Position numbers and translations under genes: made by a program. The notes under the pieces were generated by a model. That model saw only the letters and a list, made by a program, of their open reading frames with translations, was not told the DNA's origin and did not search any database. A stretch of DNA of 64,000 nt from Bradyrhizobium elkanii USDA 76 (GTDB taxonomy: Bacteria; Pseudomonadota; Alphaproteobacteria; Rhizobiales; Xanthobacteraceae): the NCBI RefSeq assembly GCF_023278185.1, contig NZ_CP066356.1, positions 8,176,001 to 8,240,000 on the forward strand, read 5' to 3'. This document shows positions 41,731 through 51,559 of the stretch, one piece after another (position 1 is the first letter of the stretch; the number at the start of each line of letters is the position of its first letter).

Positions 41731-42334
41731 GAGCATGAGAGTGGTCGTGGTGATGATGGGCATGCTCGCAATGCTCATCATGATGATGGTGGTGGTCATG
41801 GTCAGGCCCATGATCATGGCCATGGTGGTGACCGTGATCACGCGCATGGCTGTGGGCATGATCGTGCCCGGTGTGACCGTGCGCGTGCTCGTCGGCATGC
41901 GCATGCTCGGCATAGGCGCCGCCCTCGGGATCGAACGGCGCCTCGATCTCGATGACACGGGCCCCTAACCCCTTCACCATCGCCTCGATCACATGATCCC
42001 TGCGGATGCGCAACCCCTTCGGCATGATCTGCGTCGGCAGATGACGGTTGCCGAGATGCCAGGCGACCCGGATCAGATGATGCGGATCGCTGCCGCGGAT
42101 TTCCGCGAGCGGCTCGGGAGCTGCGACCACCTCGACGAGGCGGCCGTCCTCCAGCACCAGCGCATCGCCGCCGCGCAGCGCGACGGCGTTTTCGAGATCG
42201 AGCAGGAATTCGAGCCCGCGCGTCCCCGACATCACCATCCGCCGCCGGTGCCGGTCGTCGAAATCGAGCACGACGGTGTCGGCTGCCGCTTCCTTCCAGC
42301 GATGCTGTCCCAGGACTTTGGTGGCGCGGATCAT
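41717..42334 (-). CDS. ureE: urease nickel metallochaperone UreE with long His-rich tail
   Basis: UreE binds nickel and hands it to urease. 205 residues: the N-terminal peptide-binding domain (1-70), the metal-binding domain with [15 protein letters not shown] (about 98-112), and from about 150 a tail made almost wholly of His, Asp, Gly and Ala (for example [20 protein letters not shown]). The tail has some 28 histidines, more than the usual UreE. It may store nickel. It overlaps ureF. Confidence 0.95.
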   Translation of the reverse strand: MIRATKVLGQHRWKEAAADTVVLDFDDRHRRRMVMSGTRGLEFLLDLENAVALRGGDALVLEDGRLVEVVAAPEPLAEIRGSDPHHLIRVAWHLGNRHLPTQIMPKGLRIRRDHVIEAMVKGLGARVIEIEAPFDPEGGAYAEHAHADEHAHGHTGHDHAHSHARDHGHHHGHDHGPDHDHHHHHDEHCEHAHHHHDHSHAHDHK

Positions 42335-42341
42335 CGATGCC

Positions 42342-42641
42342 TCAGAGCTTCTCGACCTTGGCGTCGCTGATGATCTCGATCACCGTCGGCCCGGTCTTCA
42401 TGTTAGCGGAATATTCGCGCCATACCTTCATGTGCGGCGCCCTGGCATGGGCGTTGAGATCCTCGCGGCTCTCCCAGCGCTCGACCACCACATAGAGGTT
42501 GGGATCGTTGACGCTGACATTGCCGTCATAGGAGATGCAGCCCTTCTCCTTGCGGGTCTCGACCGTGCAGGCCTTGTGCCCCTTGATGAAGTCGTCCTTG
42601 TTCTCCGGCTTCATCGGCGTGGTGGCGATGACATAGATCAT
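42342..42641 (-). CDS. antibiotic biosynthesis monooxygenase (ABM) family protein, second copy
   Basis: 99 residues of the dimeric alpha-beta barrel ABM fold. [18 protein letters not shown] starts the first strand, and [15 protein letters not shown] and APHMKVWR form the middle. Related proteins are quinol or heme monooxygenases, but many have unknown substrates. It is about 40% like its upstream twin by eye. It lies within the urease operon, 24 bases after the first copy and 7 before ureE. Confidence 0.85.
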   Translation of the reverse strand: MIYVIATTPMKPENKDDFIKGHKACTVETRKEKGCISYDGNVSVNDPNLYVVVERWESREDLNAHARAPHMKVWREYSANMKTGPTVIEIISDAKVEKL

Positions 42642-42665
42642 GCTGTTGCTCCTGTTCTTCTTGTT

Positions 42666-42965
42666 TTAGCGGACGTCGACCTTCTCGGGCGTGATCACCT
42701 CGATCTTCGGCGGCGCGGCCATGCATTTCACCGCGACCCGGCCGAACGTCTTCATGTGCTCGGCGGTGCGATGCGGCACCAGGGCGTCGGCGTTCTCCCA
42801 CTGCTCGACGAACACCATCTTGCTGTGGTCGGTGACGCTCTCATGCAGATCGTAGGCGATGTTGCCGGGCTCCTTGCGGGTTTCCTTGATGCAGGCCGTC
42901 GCCGCGGCGATGAATTCGGCGCGGGTCTCGGGCTTGATGGTCAGCGTGGCGACGACGTAAATCAC
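42666..42965 (-). CDS. antibiotic biosynthesis monooxygenase (ABM) family protein, first copy
   Basis: 99 residues; MIYVVATLTIKPETRAEF and VFVEQWENADALVPHRTAEH match the ABM barrel. Both copies start with MIYV and keep ETRKE and the HMK helix, so they arose by tandem duplication. It sits 49 bases after ureC. No urease role is known for this family. Possible roles are removing a quinone or reactive by-product, or only co-expression under nitrogen limitation. Confidence 0.85.
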   Translation of the reverse strand: MIYVVATLTIKPETRAEFIAAATACIKETRKEPGNIAYDLHESVTDHSKMVFVEQWENADALVPHRTAEHMKTFGRVAVKCMAAPPKIEVITPEKVDVR

Positions 42966-43014
42966 GGAAATTCCTCCCGGTTTTCTGTTTTGGCTTTGGA
43001 TACCGGGAGCGGTT

Positions 43015-44730
43015 TTAGAACATAAAATAGCGTTGTGCCATGGGCAGAACCTCGGCCGGCGCGCAGGTCAGCAGCTCGCCGTCTGCGCGTACCTCATAGG
43101 TCTCGGGATCGACCTCGATCTCGGGCGTCGCGTCGTTGTGGATCATGCTCTTCTTGGAGATCCTGCCGCGGGTGTTCTGCACCGCGTAGAGCTTCTTGCT
43201 GATGCCGAGCTTGCGGGCGAGACCGCCGCTCGCCGCGGCCTTCGAGGTGAACACCACCGAGGACGCGGTGAGCGACTTGCCGAAGGCGGCGAACATCGGC
43301 TGGTAATGCACCGGCTGCGGCGTCGGGATCGAGGCGTTGGGATCGCCCATCGGCGCCGCAACGATCGAGCCGCCCTTGATGACGCAGTCCGGCTTGACGC
43401 CGAAGAACGCCGGCGACCACAGCACGAGGTCGGCGAGCTTGCCTTTCTCGACCGAGCCGATCAGCTTCGACACGCCGTGCGCGATCGCGGGGTTGATGGT
43501 GTATTTGGCGATGTAGCGCTTGACGCGGAAATTGTCGTTGTCGTTGCCCTTGTCCTGCAGCAGCGTGCCGCGCTGCTTCTTCATCTTGTCGGCGGTCTGC
43601 CAGGTGCGGATGATGACCTCCCCGAGCCGCCCCATCGCCTGCGAGTCCGACGAGATCATCGAGAGCGCGCCGAGATCGTGCAGGATATCCTCGGCGGCGA
43701 TGGTCTCCTTGCGGATCCGGCTTTCGGCGAAGGCGAGGTCTTCGGCGATCGACGGATCGAGGTGATGGCACACCATGAGCATATCCAGATGCTCGTCGAT
43801 GGTGTTGCGGGTGAACGGCCTTGTCGGATTCGTCGAGGACGGCAGCACATTCTTGAGGCCGGCAACCTTGATGATGTCGGGCGCGTGGCCGCCGCCGGCA
43901 CCTTCGGTGTGGAAGGCATGGATGGTGCGGCCCTTGAAAGCCTTGATCGTATCCTCCACGAAGCCGGACTCGTTCAGCGTGTCCGAGTGCAGCATCACCT
44001 GGACGTCGTAATCGTCGGCCACCGAGAGACAGGTATCGATCGCGGACGGCGTGGTGCCCCAATCCTCGTGCAGCTTCAGCGCGCAGGCGCCGGCCTTGAT
44101 CATCTCGACCAGCGCCGCCGGACGCGAGGCATTGCCCTTGCCCGAGATGCCGAGATTGACCGGGAAGGCGTCGAACGACTGGATCATCCGCCCCATGTGC
44201 CACGGACCGGGCGTGCAGGTGGTGGCGAAGGTGCCGTGCGACGGGCCGGTGCCGCCCCCTAACATCGAGGTGACGCCACTCATCAGCGCGTGCTCGATCT
44301 GCTGCGGGCAGATGAAATGGATGTGGCTGTCGAAACCGCCCGCGGTGAGGATCTTGCCCTCGCCGGCGATCACGTCGGTGCCGGGGCCGATGATGATGGT
44401 CACATTGGGCTGGATGTCCGGATTGCCGGCCTTGCCGATCGCCGCGATCATGCCCTCCTTGATCGCGACGTCGGCCTTCACGATGCCCCAGTGATCGACG
44501 ATCAGCGCGTTGGTGATCACGGTATCGGCCGCGCCTTGCGCGTTGGTCACCTGCGACTGCCCCATGCCATCGCGGATCACCTTGCCGCCGCCGAACTTCA
44601 CCTCCTCGCCATAGGTGGTGAGATCCTTCTCGACCTCGATGATCAGGTCGGTGTCGGCGAGCCGCACCCTGTCGCCGGTGGTCGGCCCGAACATGTCGGC
44701 ATAGACGGAACGTTTGATCTTCACGGACAT
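43015..44730 (-). CDS. ureC: urease alpha subunit UreC
   Basis: UreC is the catalytic subunit that hydrolyses urea to ammonia and carbamate at a di-nickel site. The start at 44730 ([20 protein letters not shown]) gives 571 residues, the standard size. Metal ligands are the HIH of [13 protein letters not shown], the carbamylated Lys of [10 protein letters not shown], and later His and Asp residues. The flap region [16 protein letters not shown] is intact. The frame extends upstream to 44850, but that part is within the HD gene. One base separates it from the HD gene stop codon. Confidence 0.97.
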   Translation of the reverse strand: MSVKIKRSVYADMFGPTTGDRVRLADTDLIIEVEKDLTTYGEEVKFGGGKVIRDGMGQSQVTNAQGAADTVITNALIVDHWGIVKADVAIKEGMIAAIGKAGNPDIQPNVTIIIGPGTDVIAGEGKILTAGGFDSHIHFICPQQIEHALMSGVTSMLGGGTGPSHGTFATTCTPGPWHMGRMIQSFDAFPVNLGISGKGNASRPAALVEMIKAGACALKLHEDWGTTPSAIDTCLSVADDYDVQVMLHSDTLNESGFVEDTIKAFKGRTIHAFHTEGAGGGHAPDIIKVAGLKNVLPSSTNPTRPFTRNTIDEHLDMLMVCHHLDPSIAEDLAFAESRIRKETIAAEDILHDLGALSMISSDSQAMGRLGEVIIRTWQTADKMKKQRGTLLQDKGNDNDNFRVKRYIAKYTINPAIAHGVSKLIGSVEKGKLADLVLWSPAFFGVKPDCVIKGGSIVAAPMGDPNASIPTPQPVHYQPMFAAFGKSLTASSVVFTSKAAASGGLARKLGISKKLYAVQNTRGRISKKSMIHNDATPEIEVDPETYEVRADGELLTCAPAEVLPMAQRYFMF

Positions 44731-44731
44731 G

Positions 44732-45286
44732 TCAGCCCCCAGTTTCAGCCAGCGCGGCCCTGGCGCGCGCAATGGTGTCGTCGAAAATGCGGTCGAGCCG
44801 CGGATTGATGCCCCGGCAGCCGGCAACGACCTGGTCGGCCCAGGCCGCATAGTCGGCGAGATCGTCGCGCTCGTCCTTGCTTGGATGCGGCACGATCCGC
44901 GCGCCGATATTGCTGATCTTGTCGGCGGTCTTGATCAGCTTTGCATCGGGAGATTTGTGCGGAGCATCCTCGATCTGCTTTTGCCGGCGGACCAGCTTCG
45001 CGAGGCTCATGTCGTCGGTGCATTCGACCACGAGATCGGCGACGCGTGCGCTGAACTTTTGCGCGAGCTCCTCGCGCGTGGTCTCGGTGTCCTCGATGGT
45101 GTCGTGAAGCCAGCCCGCCGCCACCAGCTCGGCATCGGCACCATCGGTCACCTGCGCCAGCAGGTTCGCGACCTCGGCGAGATGGTTGATGTAAGGCTCG
45201 CTGCCCCGCCCCTTGCGCGCCATGCCGTTGTGACGACGTGCGGCAAGCTCGGCGGCTTCGGAGACTATGCGGACTGGGGGGAGCAT
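44732..45286 (-). CDS. HD-domain phosphohydrolase inserted in the urease operon
   Basis: 184 residues from ATG 45286 ([10 protein letters not shown]). It has HD hydrolase motifs: His in [20 protein letters not shown], the HD pair in [18 protein letters not shown], and a second conserved block [14 protein letters not shown]. This is the layout of RelA/SpoT-type (MESH1-like) guanosine pyrophosphohydrolases, without a synthetase part. It lies between ureB and ureC, 1 base from ureC. It may link alarmone removal to nitrogen supply, but that is inferred. Confidence 0.85.
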   Translation of the reverse strand: MLPPVRIVSEAAELAARRHNGMARKGRGSEPYINHLAEVANLLAQVTDGADAELVAAGWLHDTIEDTETTREELAQKFSARVADLVVECTDDMSLAKLVRRQKQIEDAPHKSPDAKLIKTADKISNIGARIVPHPSKDERDDLADYAAWADQVVAGCRGINPRLDRIFDDTIARARAALAETGG

Positions 45287-45375
45287 GCTGCTACAGCGCT
45301 CCTCTGCAGAGGCGAGCGTTGCAGATCCGCGTTGCACCGGGTTGCCAAACCTCTGCGGTCAGCGTCCGGGGCTTA

Positions 45376-45420
45376 CCCCTCTCCCCAACCCTCCCCCGCA
45401 AGGGGGGAGGGAGCCTGAAG
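45376..45420. repeat. CCCTCCCCCGCAAGGGGGGAGGG palindrome
   Basis: A short hairpin sits between the HD gene and ureB. It shares the CCAACCCTCCCCCGCAAG core with the element between urtC and urtB (49627-49799). Confidence 0.6.
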
Positions 45421-45442
45421 AGTGTGCTCACCTCACATCGGA

Positions 45443-45748
45443 TCACAGCTTCCCCTTCACCTCGGCGCGAAAACCATGGATCACGCGCTTGCCGGCGAGC
45501 GCGACGAGCTGGACGTCGCGGGTCTGGCCGGGTTCGAAGCGGACGGCGGTGCCGGCGGCGATGTCGAGGCGCATGCCGCGGGCTTTCTTGCGGTCGAATT
45601 TCAACGCCGGGTTGGTTTCGAAGAAGTGGTAGTGCGAGCCGACCTGGATCGGACGGTCGCCGGTGTTGGCGACCGACAGCGTCACGGTCTTGCGGCCGGC
45701 ATTGAGCTCGATCTCGCCGTCCTTGATGAAGAGTTCGCCGGGGATCAT
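45443..45748 (-). CDS. ureB: urease beta subunit UreB
   Basis: UreB is the 101-residue structural subunit of urease. [19 protein letters not shown] and [19 protein letters not shown] are the family signatures. It is separate from ureA, as in most bacteria. 9 bases lie between it and ureA. Confidence 0.96.
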   Translation of the reverse strand: MIPGELFIKDGEIELNAGRKTVTLSVANTGDRPIQVGSHYHFFETNPALKFDRKKARGMRLDIAAGTAVRFEPGQTRDVQLVALAGKRVIHGFRAEVKGKL

Positions 45749-45757
45749 GTCGCGCTC

Positions 45758-46060
45758 CTACCGGATCGGCTCGTGAACGGTGACGAGCTTGGTGCCGTCG
45801 GGGAATGTCGCCTCGACCTGGATGTCGTGGATCATCTCCGGGATGCCATCCATCACCTGCGCGCGGGTCAGGACCTTGGCGCCGGCCTGCATCAGATCGG
45901 CGACGGTGCGGCCGTCGCGCGCGCCCTCGACGATGAAATCGGTGATCAAGGCCACCGCTTCCGGATGGTTCAGCTTGACGCCGCGCTCGAGCCGGCGCCG
46001 CGCCACCATGGCCGCCATCGATACCAGGAGCTTGTCCTTTTCGCGGGGAGACAAATTCAT
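45758..46060 (-). CDS. ureA: urease gamma subunit UreA
   Basis: UreA is a 100-residue subunit of urease. [20 protein letters not shown] starts the protein, followed by the [10 protein letters not shown] and [20 protein letters not shown] segments of the family (quoted in parts). 28 bases lie after ureD. Confidence 0.96.
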   Translation of the reverse strand: MNLSPREKDKLLVSMAAMVARRRLERGVKLNHPEAVALITDFIVEGARDGRTVADLMQAGAKVLTRAQVMDGIPEMIHDIQVEATFPDGTKLVTVHEPIR

Positions 46061-46088
46061 GCGAGCACTCTGATCGTTCTTGGAAGGT

Positions 46089-46952
46089 CTAGTTGAGCCA
46101 CAGCCGCGGCAGCGGCACGGCGGAGGCGCGGCCGAGCACCGTCATCATGTCGGCGCGCAACCGGGCGGCATCTTGGGCACAGAAGCGCGCCATTGCAAAG
46201 CCATTCCAGGCGGAGATGCCGACTTCACCGCCGAAGCTGTCCGACGCCTCGCGGATGCGCGCGACCAGCGCCTCGTCGCCCGGCACGATCAGCGTGGTGC
46301 CGATCGCGCAGCCGCCCCCCGCGATCGCCGGCCTTGCCAGCTTCTCGCCGATCTCGCCGTCGAGGCGGATGGTCTCGGCAAACACCAGCCGGCCGCCGCG
46401 CCGCATCCGCCAGCGGTCGACGAATTCGCCATGGCGCATGGTCTCGCCCATCGCGGCGCGGCCGAACACCACGATCTCGCAGAGCAGGAGCGAAGCACCC
46501 TCGGCAAGGTCGATGTCGAAGCCGCGGTGAATGCGGGCACGGTCGAACAGGATGGTTTCCTGCGGCAGCCAGGCGAGATGCGCGCCTGCGGCAACGGTCA
46601 GCGCGATGTCGAGCCGTGCCGCCGCTGCCGGTGCGCGATAGACTTTCTCAGCCGCCGCCGTGGTCAGGGTCAGCCGAGCGCCCTCGTCGGCCGTGATCGC
46701 AATCTCGAAGCGGTCCCCGCCGGCAATGCCGCCGGCGGTGTTGACGAACATGGCCGAGAGACCGTCGTCCTCCGGCGATGGGAAGCGGACGCGCAGCGAG
46801 CCCGACTCATGCAGGTCGCCGCGGCGGGTGGCGCCGTCTTTCAGATGCACGCCGAACCGGACCGCACCCTGGGCGCGGTTTGCCGCAAACGTCGCCGCTG
46901 CCGCGCCTGCGATCCCGGTCCGCATTCCCCCGACGCTCCCTTCGCGCGCCAC
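46089..46952 (-). CDS. ureD: urease accessory protein UreD (UreH)
   Basis: UreD is a 287-residue scaffold that binds apo-urease and passes nickel along. The frame starts at GTG 46952; ATG 46925 (MRTGIAGAA) is an alternative behind GGGGGA. Blocks seen are [17 protein letters not shown] and [13 protein letters not shown] in the first half, and [20 protein letters not shown] in the middle. First gene of the ure set, 22 bases after urtE, so transport and urease genes form one transcription block. Confidence 0.93.
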   Translation of the reverse strand: MAREGSVGGMRTGIAGAAAATFAANRAQGAVRFGVHLKDGATRRGDLHESGSLRVRFPSPEDDGLSAMFVNTAGGIAGGDRFEIAITADEGARLTLTTAAAEKVYRAPAAAARLDIALTVAAGAHLAWLPQETILFDRARIHRGFDIDLAEGASLLLCEIVVFGRAAMGETMRHGEFVDRWRMRRGGRLVFAETIRLDGEIGEKLARPAIAGGGCAIGTTLIVPGDEALVARIREASDSFGGEVGISAWNGFAMARFCAQDAARLRADMMTVLGRASAVPLPRLWLN

Positions 46953-46974
46953 AACAGGCGGCGTTACATCCTGT

Positions 46975-47670
46975 TCACAGCGCCATCTGGCGGCTGATCT
47001 CGGCAGGATCGAGGCTTGCGCGGTCGCAGGCGTATTTCACCGCACCTCGGTCCATCACGGCAAAACTGTCGCCGAGTTCGCAGGCAAAGTCGAGATATTG
47101 TTCGACCAGCACGATCGCGATGTTGCCGAGGTTGCGCAGATAGGAGATGGCGCGGCCGATGTCCTTGATGATCGAGGGCTGGATGCCCTCGGTCGGCTCG
47201 TCGAGCAGCAGGAGCTTTGGCCGCATCACCAGCGCCCGGCCGATCGCGAGCTGCTGCTGCTGGCCGCCGGAAAGGTCGCCGCCGCGGCGGCCCAGCATGG
47301 TCTCCAGCACCGGAAACAGCGAGAACACGTCGTCGGGAATGTTGCGGTCTTCGCGCTTGAGCGGACCGAAGCCGGTCTTCAGGTTCTCTTCCACCGTCAG
47401 CAGCGGAAAGATCTCGCGGCCCTGCGGCACGAAGCCGATGCCGCGCCGCGCCCGCTCATAGGGCTTTAGCGCGGTGATGTCCTTGCCGTCGAAATTGATC
47501 GTGCCGGAGGCGATCGGATACTGGCCTACCATGGCGCGCAGCAGCGAGGTCTTGCCGACGCCGTTGCGGCCGAGCACGCAGGTCACCTTGCCCGGCTCGG
47601 CGGTCAGCGACACGCCGCGCAGCGCCTGCGCCGCTCCGTAGTAGAGGTTGATGTTGTCGATCTTCAGCAT
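46975..47670 (-). CDS. urtE: urea ABC transporter ATPase UrtE
   Basis: 231 residues, LivF-like ATPase of urea import. Walker A is GRNGVGKTSLL, signature LSGGQQQQLAIGRAL and Walker B LLLLDEPTEGIQP. The 'TEGIQPSI' segment is typical for UrtE against LivF. The start at 47670 (MLKIDNINLYYG) is 4 bases after urtD. Confidence 0.94.
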   Translation of the reverse strand: MLKIDNINLYYGAAQALRGVSLTAEPGKVTCVLGRNGVGKTSLLRAMVGQYPIASGTINFDGKDITALKPYERARRGIGFVPQGREIFPLLTVEENLKTGFGPLKREDRNIPDDVFSLFPVLETMLGRRGGDLSGGQQQQLAIGRALVMRPKLLLLDEPTEGIQPSIIKDIGRAISYLRNLGNIAIVLVEQYLDFACELGDSFAVMDRGAVKYACDRASLDPAEISRQMAL

Positions 47671-47674
47671 CGCC

Positions 47675-48436
47675 CTAGCGCCCCAGATACACTTCGACCA
47701 CCCGCTCGTTCGACGACACCTGGTCGATCGAACCCTCGGCGAGCACCGAACCCTCATGCAGACAGGTCACCTTGACGCCGAGCTCGCGGACGAAGGTCAT
47801 GTCGTGCTCGACCACCATGATGGTGTGGTTCCTGTTGATCTCCTTCAGAAGCTCCGCGGTCAGATGGGTCTCGACATCGGTCATGCCGGCGACCGGCTCG
47901 TCGACCAGCAGCACCTTCGGGTCCTGCGCGAGCAACATGCCGATTTCGAGCCACTGCTTCTGGCCGTGCGACAGGCTGCCGGCGAGGCGGTTGCGCGCAT
48001 CGGTCAGGCGGATGGTCTCGAGCACCTTGTCGATGCGCTCGGACTCGGCCTTGCTGCCGCGCCAGAACAGCGTGCCGCGCACGGAATGATCGACATTGAG
48101 CGCGAGCAGCAGGTTGTCCTGCACGGTCTGGCTCTCGAACACCGTCGGCTTCTGGAATTTGCGGCCGATGCCGAGCTCGGCGATGCGGGTCTCGTCGAGC
48201 CGCGTGAGATCGACCGTGCCGTCGAACAGCACGGTGCCCTCGTCCGGCTTGGTCTTGCCGGTGATGATGTCCATCATCGTGGTCTTGCCGGCGCCGTTCG
48301 GACCGATGATGGCGCGCATCTCGCCGGGCTCGAGCGCCAGCGACAGATTGTTGATGGCGTGGAAGCCGTCGAACGAGACGTGCACGCCGTCGAGGTAGAG
48401 CATGGCCGAGGTGGCGCGGGTATCCATGACGTTCAT
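47675..48436 (-). CDS. urtD: urea ABC transporter ATPase UrtD
   Basis: 253 residues, LivG-like ATPase. The start at 48436 (MNVMDTRATSAMLYLDG) overlaps the end of no other gene and is 4 bases from urtC. Walker A is GPNGAGKTTMMD and the signature region LAGSLSHGQKQWLEIG, with SHGQ in place of SGGQ, a UrtD trait. Walker B is LLVDEPVAGM. Confidence 0.94.
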   Translation of the reverse strand: MNVMDTRATSAMLYLDGVHVSFDGFHAINNLSLALEPGEMRAIIGPNGAGKTTMMDIITGKTKPDEGTVLFDGTVDLTRLDETRIAELGIGRKFQKPTVFESQTVQDNLLLALNVDHSVRGTLFWRGSKAESERIDKVLETIRLTDARNRLAGSLSHGQKQWLEIGMLLAQDPKVLLVDEPVAGMTDVETHLTAELLKEINRNHTIMVVEHDMTFVRELGVKVTCLHEGSVLAEGSIDQVSSNERVVEVYLGR

Positions 48437-48440
48437 CTGC

Positions 48441-49610
48441 CTACTCCGCCGGGTTCGGTGCGCCGACGCCGTCTTCGCGCGCCGCGCTGTCCCTGTCGGC
48501 CGCGATGGCCGCACTGCGCCGCGTCTCGCGCCAGCTGCTGAAGGTGCCGACGATGCCTTTCGGCAGCAGCAACGTCACCAGGATGAACAGCGCGCCCAGC
48601 ATGAACAGCCAGTACGGTGCGAGCGGCCCCGAGGTGAAGAACGTCTTGGCGTAGTTGACGACGACGGCGCCGAGCGCAGCGCCGACCAGCGTGCCGCGGC
48701 CGCCGACCGCGACCCAGATCACCGCCTCGATCGAGTTGGCGGGCGCGAACTCGCTCGGATTGATGATGCCGACCTGCGGCACGTACAACGCGCCGGCGAC
48801 GCCGGCCATGCAGGCCGACAGCGTGAACACGAACAGCTTGTAGGATTCGACGCGATAACCGAGGAACCGGGTCCGGCTTTCGGCATCGCGCACCGCAATC
48901 AGGACCTTGCCGAGCTTCGAGGTCACGATCGCTCGGCAGATCAGGAAAGCGATGATCAGCGCGAGGCAGCTCAGCAGGAACAGCGCCGCGCGGGTGCCTT
49001 CGGCCTGCACGTTGAAGCCGATGATGTCCTTGAAGTCGGTCAGCCCGTTGTTGCCGCCGAAGCCGAAATCGTTGCGGAAGAACGCCAGCAGCAGCGCATA
49101 GGTCATCGCCTGGGTGATGATCGACAGATACACGCCGGTGACGCGCGAGCGGAAGGCGAGCCAGCCGAAGCAGAAGGCGAGCAGACCCGGGACCAGGAGC
49201 ACCATCAGCGCGGCAAACCAGAACTTGTCGAAGCCGTACCAGTACCAGGGCAGCTTGCTCCAGTTCAGGAACACCATGAAGTCCGGCAGGACCGGGTTGC
49301 CGTAGACGCCGCGGCTGCCGATCTGGCGCATCAGGTACATGCCCATCGCGTAGCCGCCCAGCGCGAAGAACGCGCCGTGGCCGAGCGAGAGGATACCGCA
49401 ATAGCCCCAGATCAGATCGATCGAGAGCGCGAGGATGGCGTAGCAGACATATTTGCCCCACAGCGCGACCAGATAGGTCGGCACCTGGAACATCGAGCCC
49501 TGCGGCAGCAGCAGGTTCGACAACGGGATCAGCACGCCGATCGCGGCGACGATCAGGACGAACGCGGTCGCCGCGCGGTCGAGCGAACGGGTGAGGATGT
49601 GCGGCGTCAT
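48441..49610 (-). CDS. urtC: urea ABC transporter permease UrtC
   Basis: 389-residue LivM-like inner-membrane permease with about ten helices. SIDLIWGYCGILSLGHGAFFALGGYAMG (given by ends: SIDLIW to GGYAMG) near 80-108 and GRGTLVGAALGAVVVNYAKT near 318-337 are typical. It works with UrtB, UrtD, UrtE and UrtA. Confidence 0.95.
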   Translation of the reverse strand: MTPHILTRSLDRAATAFVLIVAAIGVLIPLSNLLLPQGSMFQVPTYLVALWGKYVCYAILALSIDLIWGYCGILSLGHGAFFALGGYAMGMYLMRQIGSRGVYGNPVLPDFMVFLNWSKLPWYWYGFDKFWFAALMVLLVPGLLAFCFGWLAFRSRVTGVYLSIITQAMTYALLLAFFRNDFGFGGNNGLTDFKDIIGFNVQAEGTRAALFLLSCLALIIAFLICRAIVTSKLGKVLIAVRDAESRTRFLGYRVESYKLFVFTLSACMAGVAGALYVPQVGIINPSEFAPANSIEAVIWVAVGGRGTLVGAALGAVVVNYAKTFFTSGPLAPYWLFMLGALFILVTLLLPKGIVGTFSSWRETRRSAAIAADRDSAAREDGVGAPNPAE

Positions 49611-49626
49611 CGGCCAACTCCCTTGC

Positions 49627-49799
49627 CTCTCCCGCTTGCGGGGGAGCGCAGGCCGCCTTGGGCGGCCGTTCTAGGGAGACGCCGAAGCGGAGCTTCGGCT
49701 ATGGCGCGCATCAGCGCGCGGCGGGTGGGGGTCTCTCCATGTCGGGAGTCTACCGTGTGGAGAGACCCCCACCCCAACCCTCCCCCGCAAGCGGGAGAG
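49627..49799. repeat. nested inverted repeats between urtC and urtB
   Basis: Outer arms 49627-49646 and 49780-49799 are perfect 20-base reverse complements (CTCTCCCGCTTGCGGGGGAG). Inner arms 49724-49739 and 49758-49773 (GGTGGGGGTCTCTCCA) are perfect over 16. The element fills the 235-base gap inside the urt operon and could end or stabilise part of the mRNA, which would change the ratio of UrtA/B to the rest. Confidence 0.85.
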
Positions 49800-49845
49800 G
49801 GAGTTGCAGCGCGCTTCGGGGCAGCCATTGGTTGCTCAAAGCAGG

Positions 49846-51456
49846 TCATGCTTCCACCGCCCGCCCCTTGAGCGCGAACAGGCCGCGCGGCCGCTTCTGG
49901 ATGAACAGGATGATCAGCACCAGGATCGCGATCTTGCCGAGCACCGCGCCCGCGACAGGCTCCAGGAACTTGTTGGCGATGCCGAGCGTGAAGGCGCCGA
50001 CCAGCGTGCCCCAGAGATTGCCGACGCCGCCGAACACCACGACCATGAAGCTGTCGATGATGTAGCTCTGGCCGAGATTCGGGCTGACATTGTCGATCTG
50101 CGACAGCGCCACGCCGGCGATGCCGGCGATCCCCGAGCCGAGGCCGAAGGTCAGCGCGTCGACGCGCGAGGTGGCGATCCCCATCGAGGCCGCCATGCGG
50201 CGGTTCTGGGTCACCGCGCGCATCTCGAGTCCGAGCGCGGTGTAGCGCAGCATCGCCAGCAGGATGGCAAACACCGCGAGCGTGAAGCAGAGGATCCAGA
50301 GCCGGTTATAGGTGATGGTGATCTGGCCGAGCTCGAAGGCACCGCTCATCCAGGACGGGTTGCCGACCTCGCGGTTGGTCGGACCGAACGCGGTGCGCAC
50401 CGCCTGCTGCAACACCAGCGACAGGCCCCAGGTCGCGAGCAGCGTCTCCAGCGGACGGCCATAGAGGAAGCGGATGATGGTGCGCTCGATCACGACACCG
50501 ATCAAGCCGGCGACCAGGAAGGCGAGCGGCACCGCGATCAGAAGCGAATAGTCGAACAGTGCGGGATAGCGGGTGCGGATCACCTCCTGCACCACAAAAG
50601 TGGTGTAGGCCCCGAGCATCACCATCTCGCCATGCGCCATGTTGATGACGCCCATCACGCCGAAGGTGATGGCAAGCCCGATCGCGGCGAGCAGCAGCAC
50701 CGAGCCGAGCGACAGGCCGTACCAGGCATTCTGCACCATCGACCACATCGCGAGATTGCTCTGGATCGAGGTGACGGCGGTTGCCGCCGCCTGGGCGACC
50801 AGCGGCGGCTGATCGCCGAGGCCGGTGAGCAGCGCCAGCGCCTCCTGGTCGCCGCGCGCCTTGACCACGGCGACGGCGTCGAGCTTGTCGCTGTCGGATG
50901 CATCCGACTTGAACAGGATGATGGCGGCGCGCGCCTCGGCGAAAGCCTGCTTGATCGACTTGACGCTCTCCTTGGCGAGCGCGCCCTCGGCCGTCGGCAG
51001 CAGGTTCTCCTCGTGGCTCTTGAACACCGATTGCGCCGCCGCCAGCCGCTTGGCCGGATCGGGCGAGAGCAAGGTCAGGCCGCCGAGCGCGGCTTCCACG
51101 GTGCGGCGCAGGCGGTTGTTGAGGCGAACGGCGGCGGCGTTGTCGGGCAGCTTGTCGACAGCGGCCCCCGTGGTGGCGTCGACGATCTTGCCGTCGGCCT
51201 GGGTGATGAAGACCTTCTTGCTGTCGGGATCGGCCGACAGCCGGCCGTCCTGCAGCGCGCTGATGATCGGCGAGGCGAGCGCATTGCCCGATGCCGCGAC
51301 CTCTCCGATCGCAGCCTCCGTGTCGGAGAACTCGTCATTGGCGAATTTGGCGACCGAATCCTCGAACGGGCCAGCCAGCGCCGGCATGATGAGGCAGCTC
51401 AGCAGCAGGATCGAGAGAAACAGAGTACGAAAGCGATCAATACAATTGGCGAACAC
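49846..51456 (-). CDS. urtB: urea ABC transporter permease UrtB
   Basis: 536-residue LivH-like permease. Unlike LivH it has a long periplasmic N-terminal part (about 30-240) after a signal-like first helix, which is typical of UrtB. The membrane part begins near 245, and GVMGVINMAHGEMVMLGAYT marks the family. Length is as in other UrtB proteins. It lies about 100 bases after urtA. Confidence 0.95.
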   Translation of the reverse strand: MFANCIDRFRTLFLSILLLSCLIMPALAGPFEDSVAKFANDEFSDTEAAIGEVAASGNALASPIISALQDGRLSADPDSKKVFITQADGKIVDATTGAAVDKLPDNAAAVRLNNRLRRTVEAALGGLTLLSPDPAKRLAAAQSVFKSHEENLLPTAEGALAKESVKSIKQAFAEARAAIILFKSDASDSDKLDAVAVVKARGDQEALALLTGLGDQPPLVAQAAATAVTSIQSNLAMWSMVQNAWYGLSLGSVLLLAAIGLAITFGVMGVINMAHGEMVMLGAYTTFVVQEVIRTRYPALFDYSLLIAVPLAFLVAGLIGVVIERTIIRFLYGRPLETLLATWGLSLVLQQAVRTAFGPTNREVGNPSWMSGAFELGQITITYNRLWILCFTLAVFAILLAMLRYTALGLEMRAVTQNRRMAASMGIATSRVDALTFGLGSGIAGIAGVALSQIDNVSPNLGQSYIIDSFMVVVFGGVGNLWGTLVGAFTLGIANKFLEPVAGAVLGKIAILVLIILFIQKRPRGLFALKGRAVEA

Positions 51457-51559
51457 GTGAATAACCCCGGCAGGAGTGTGGGGAGAAGGCGGCGAACAGT
51501 GCCGCCTTCTCCGGTTTTGGAAGGTTGTGTTGTGTCGTTGTCAGGTCAGGCGCGCCCTA

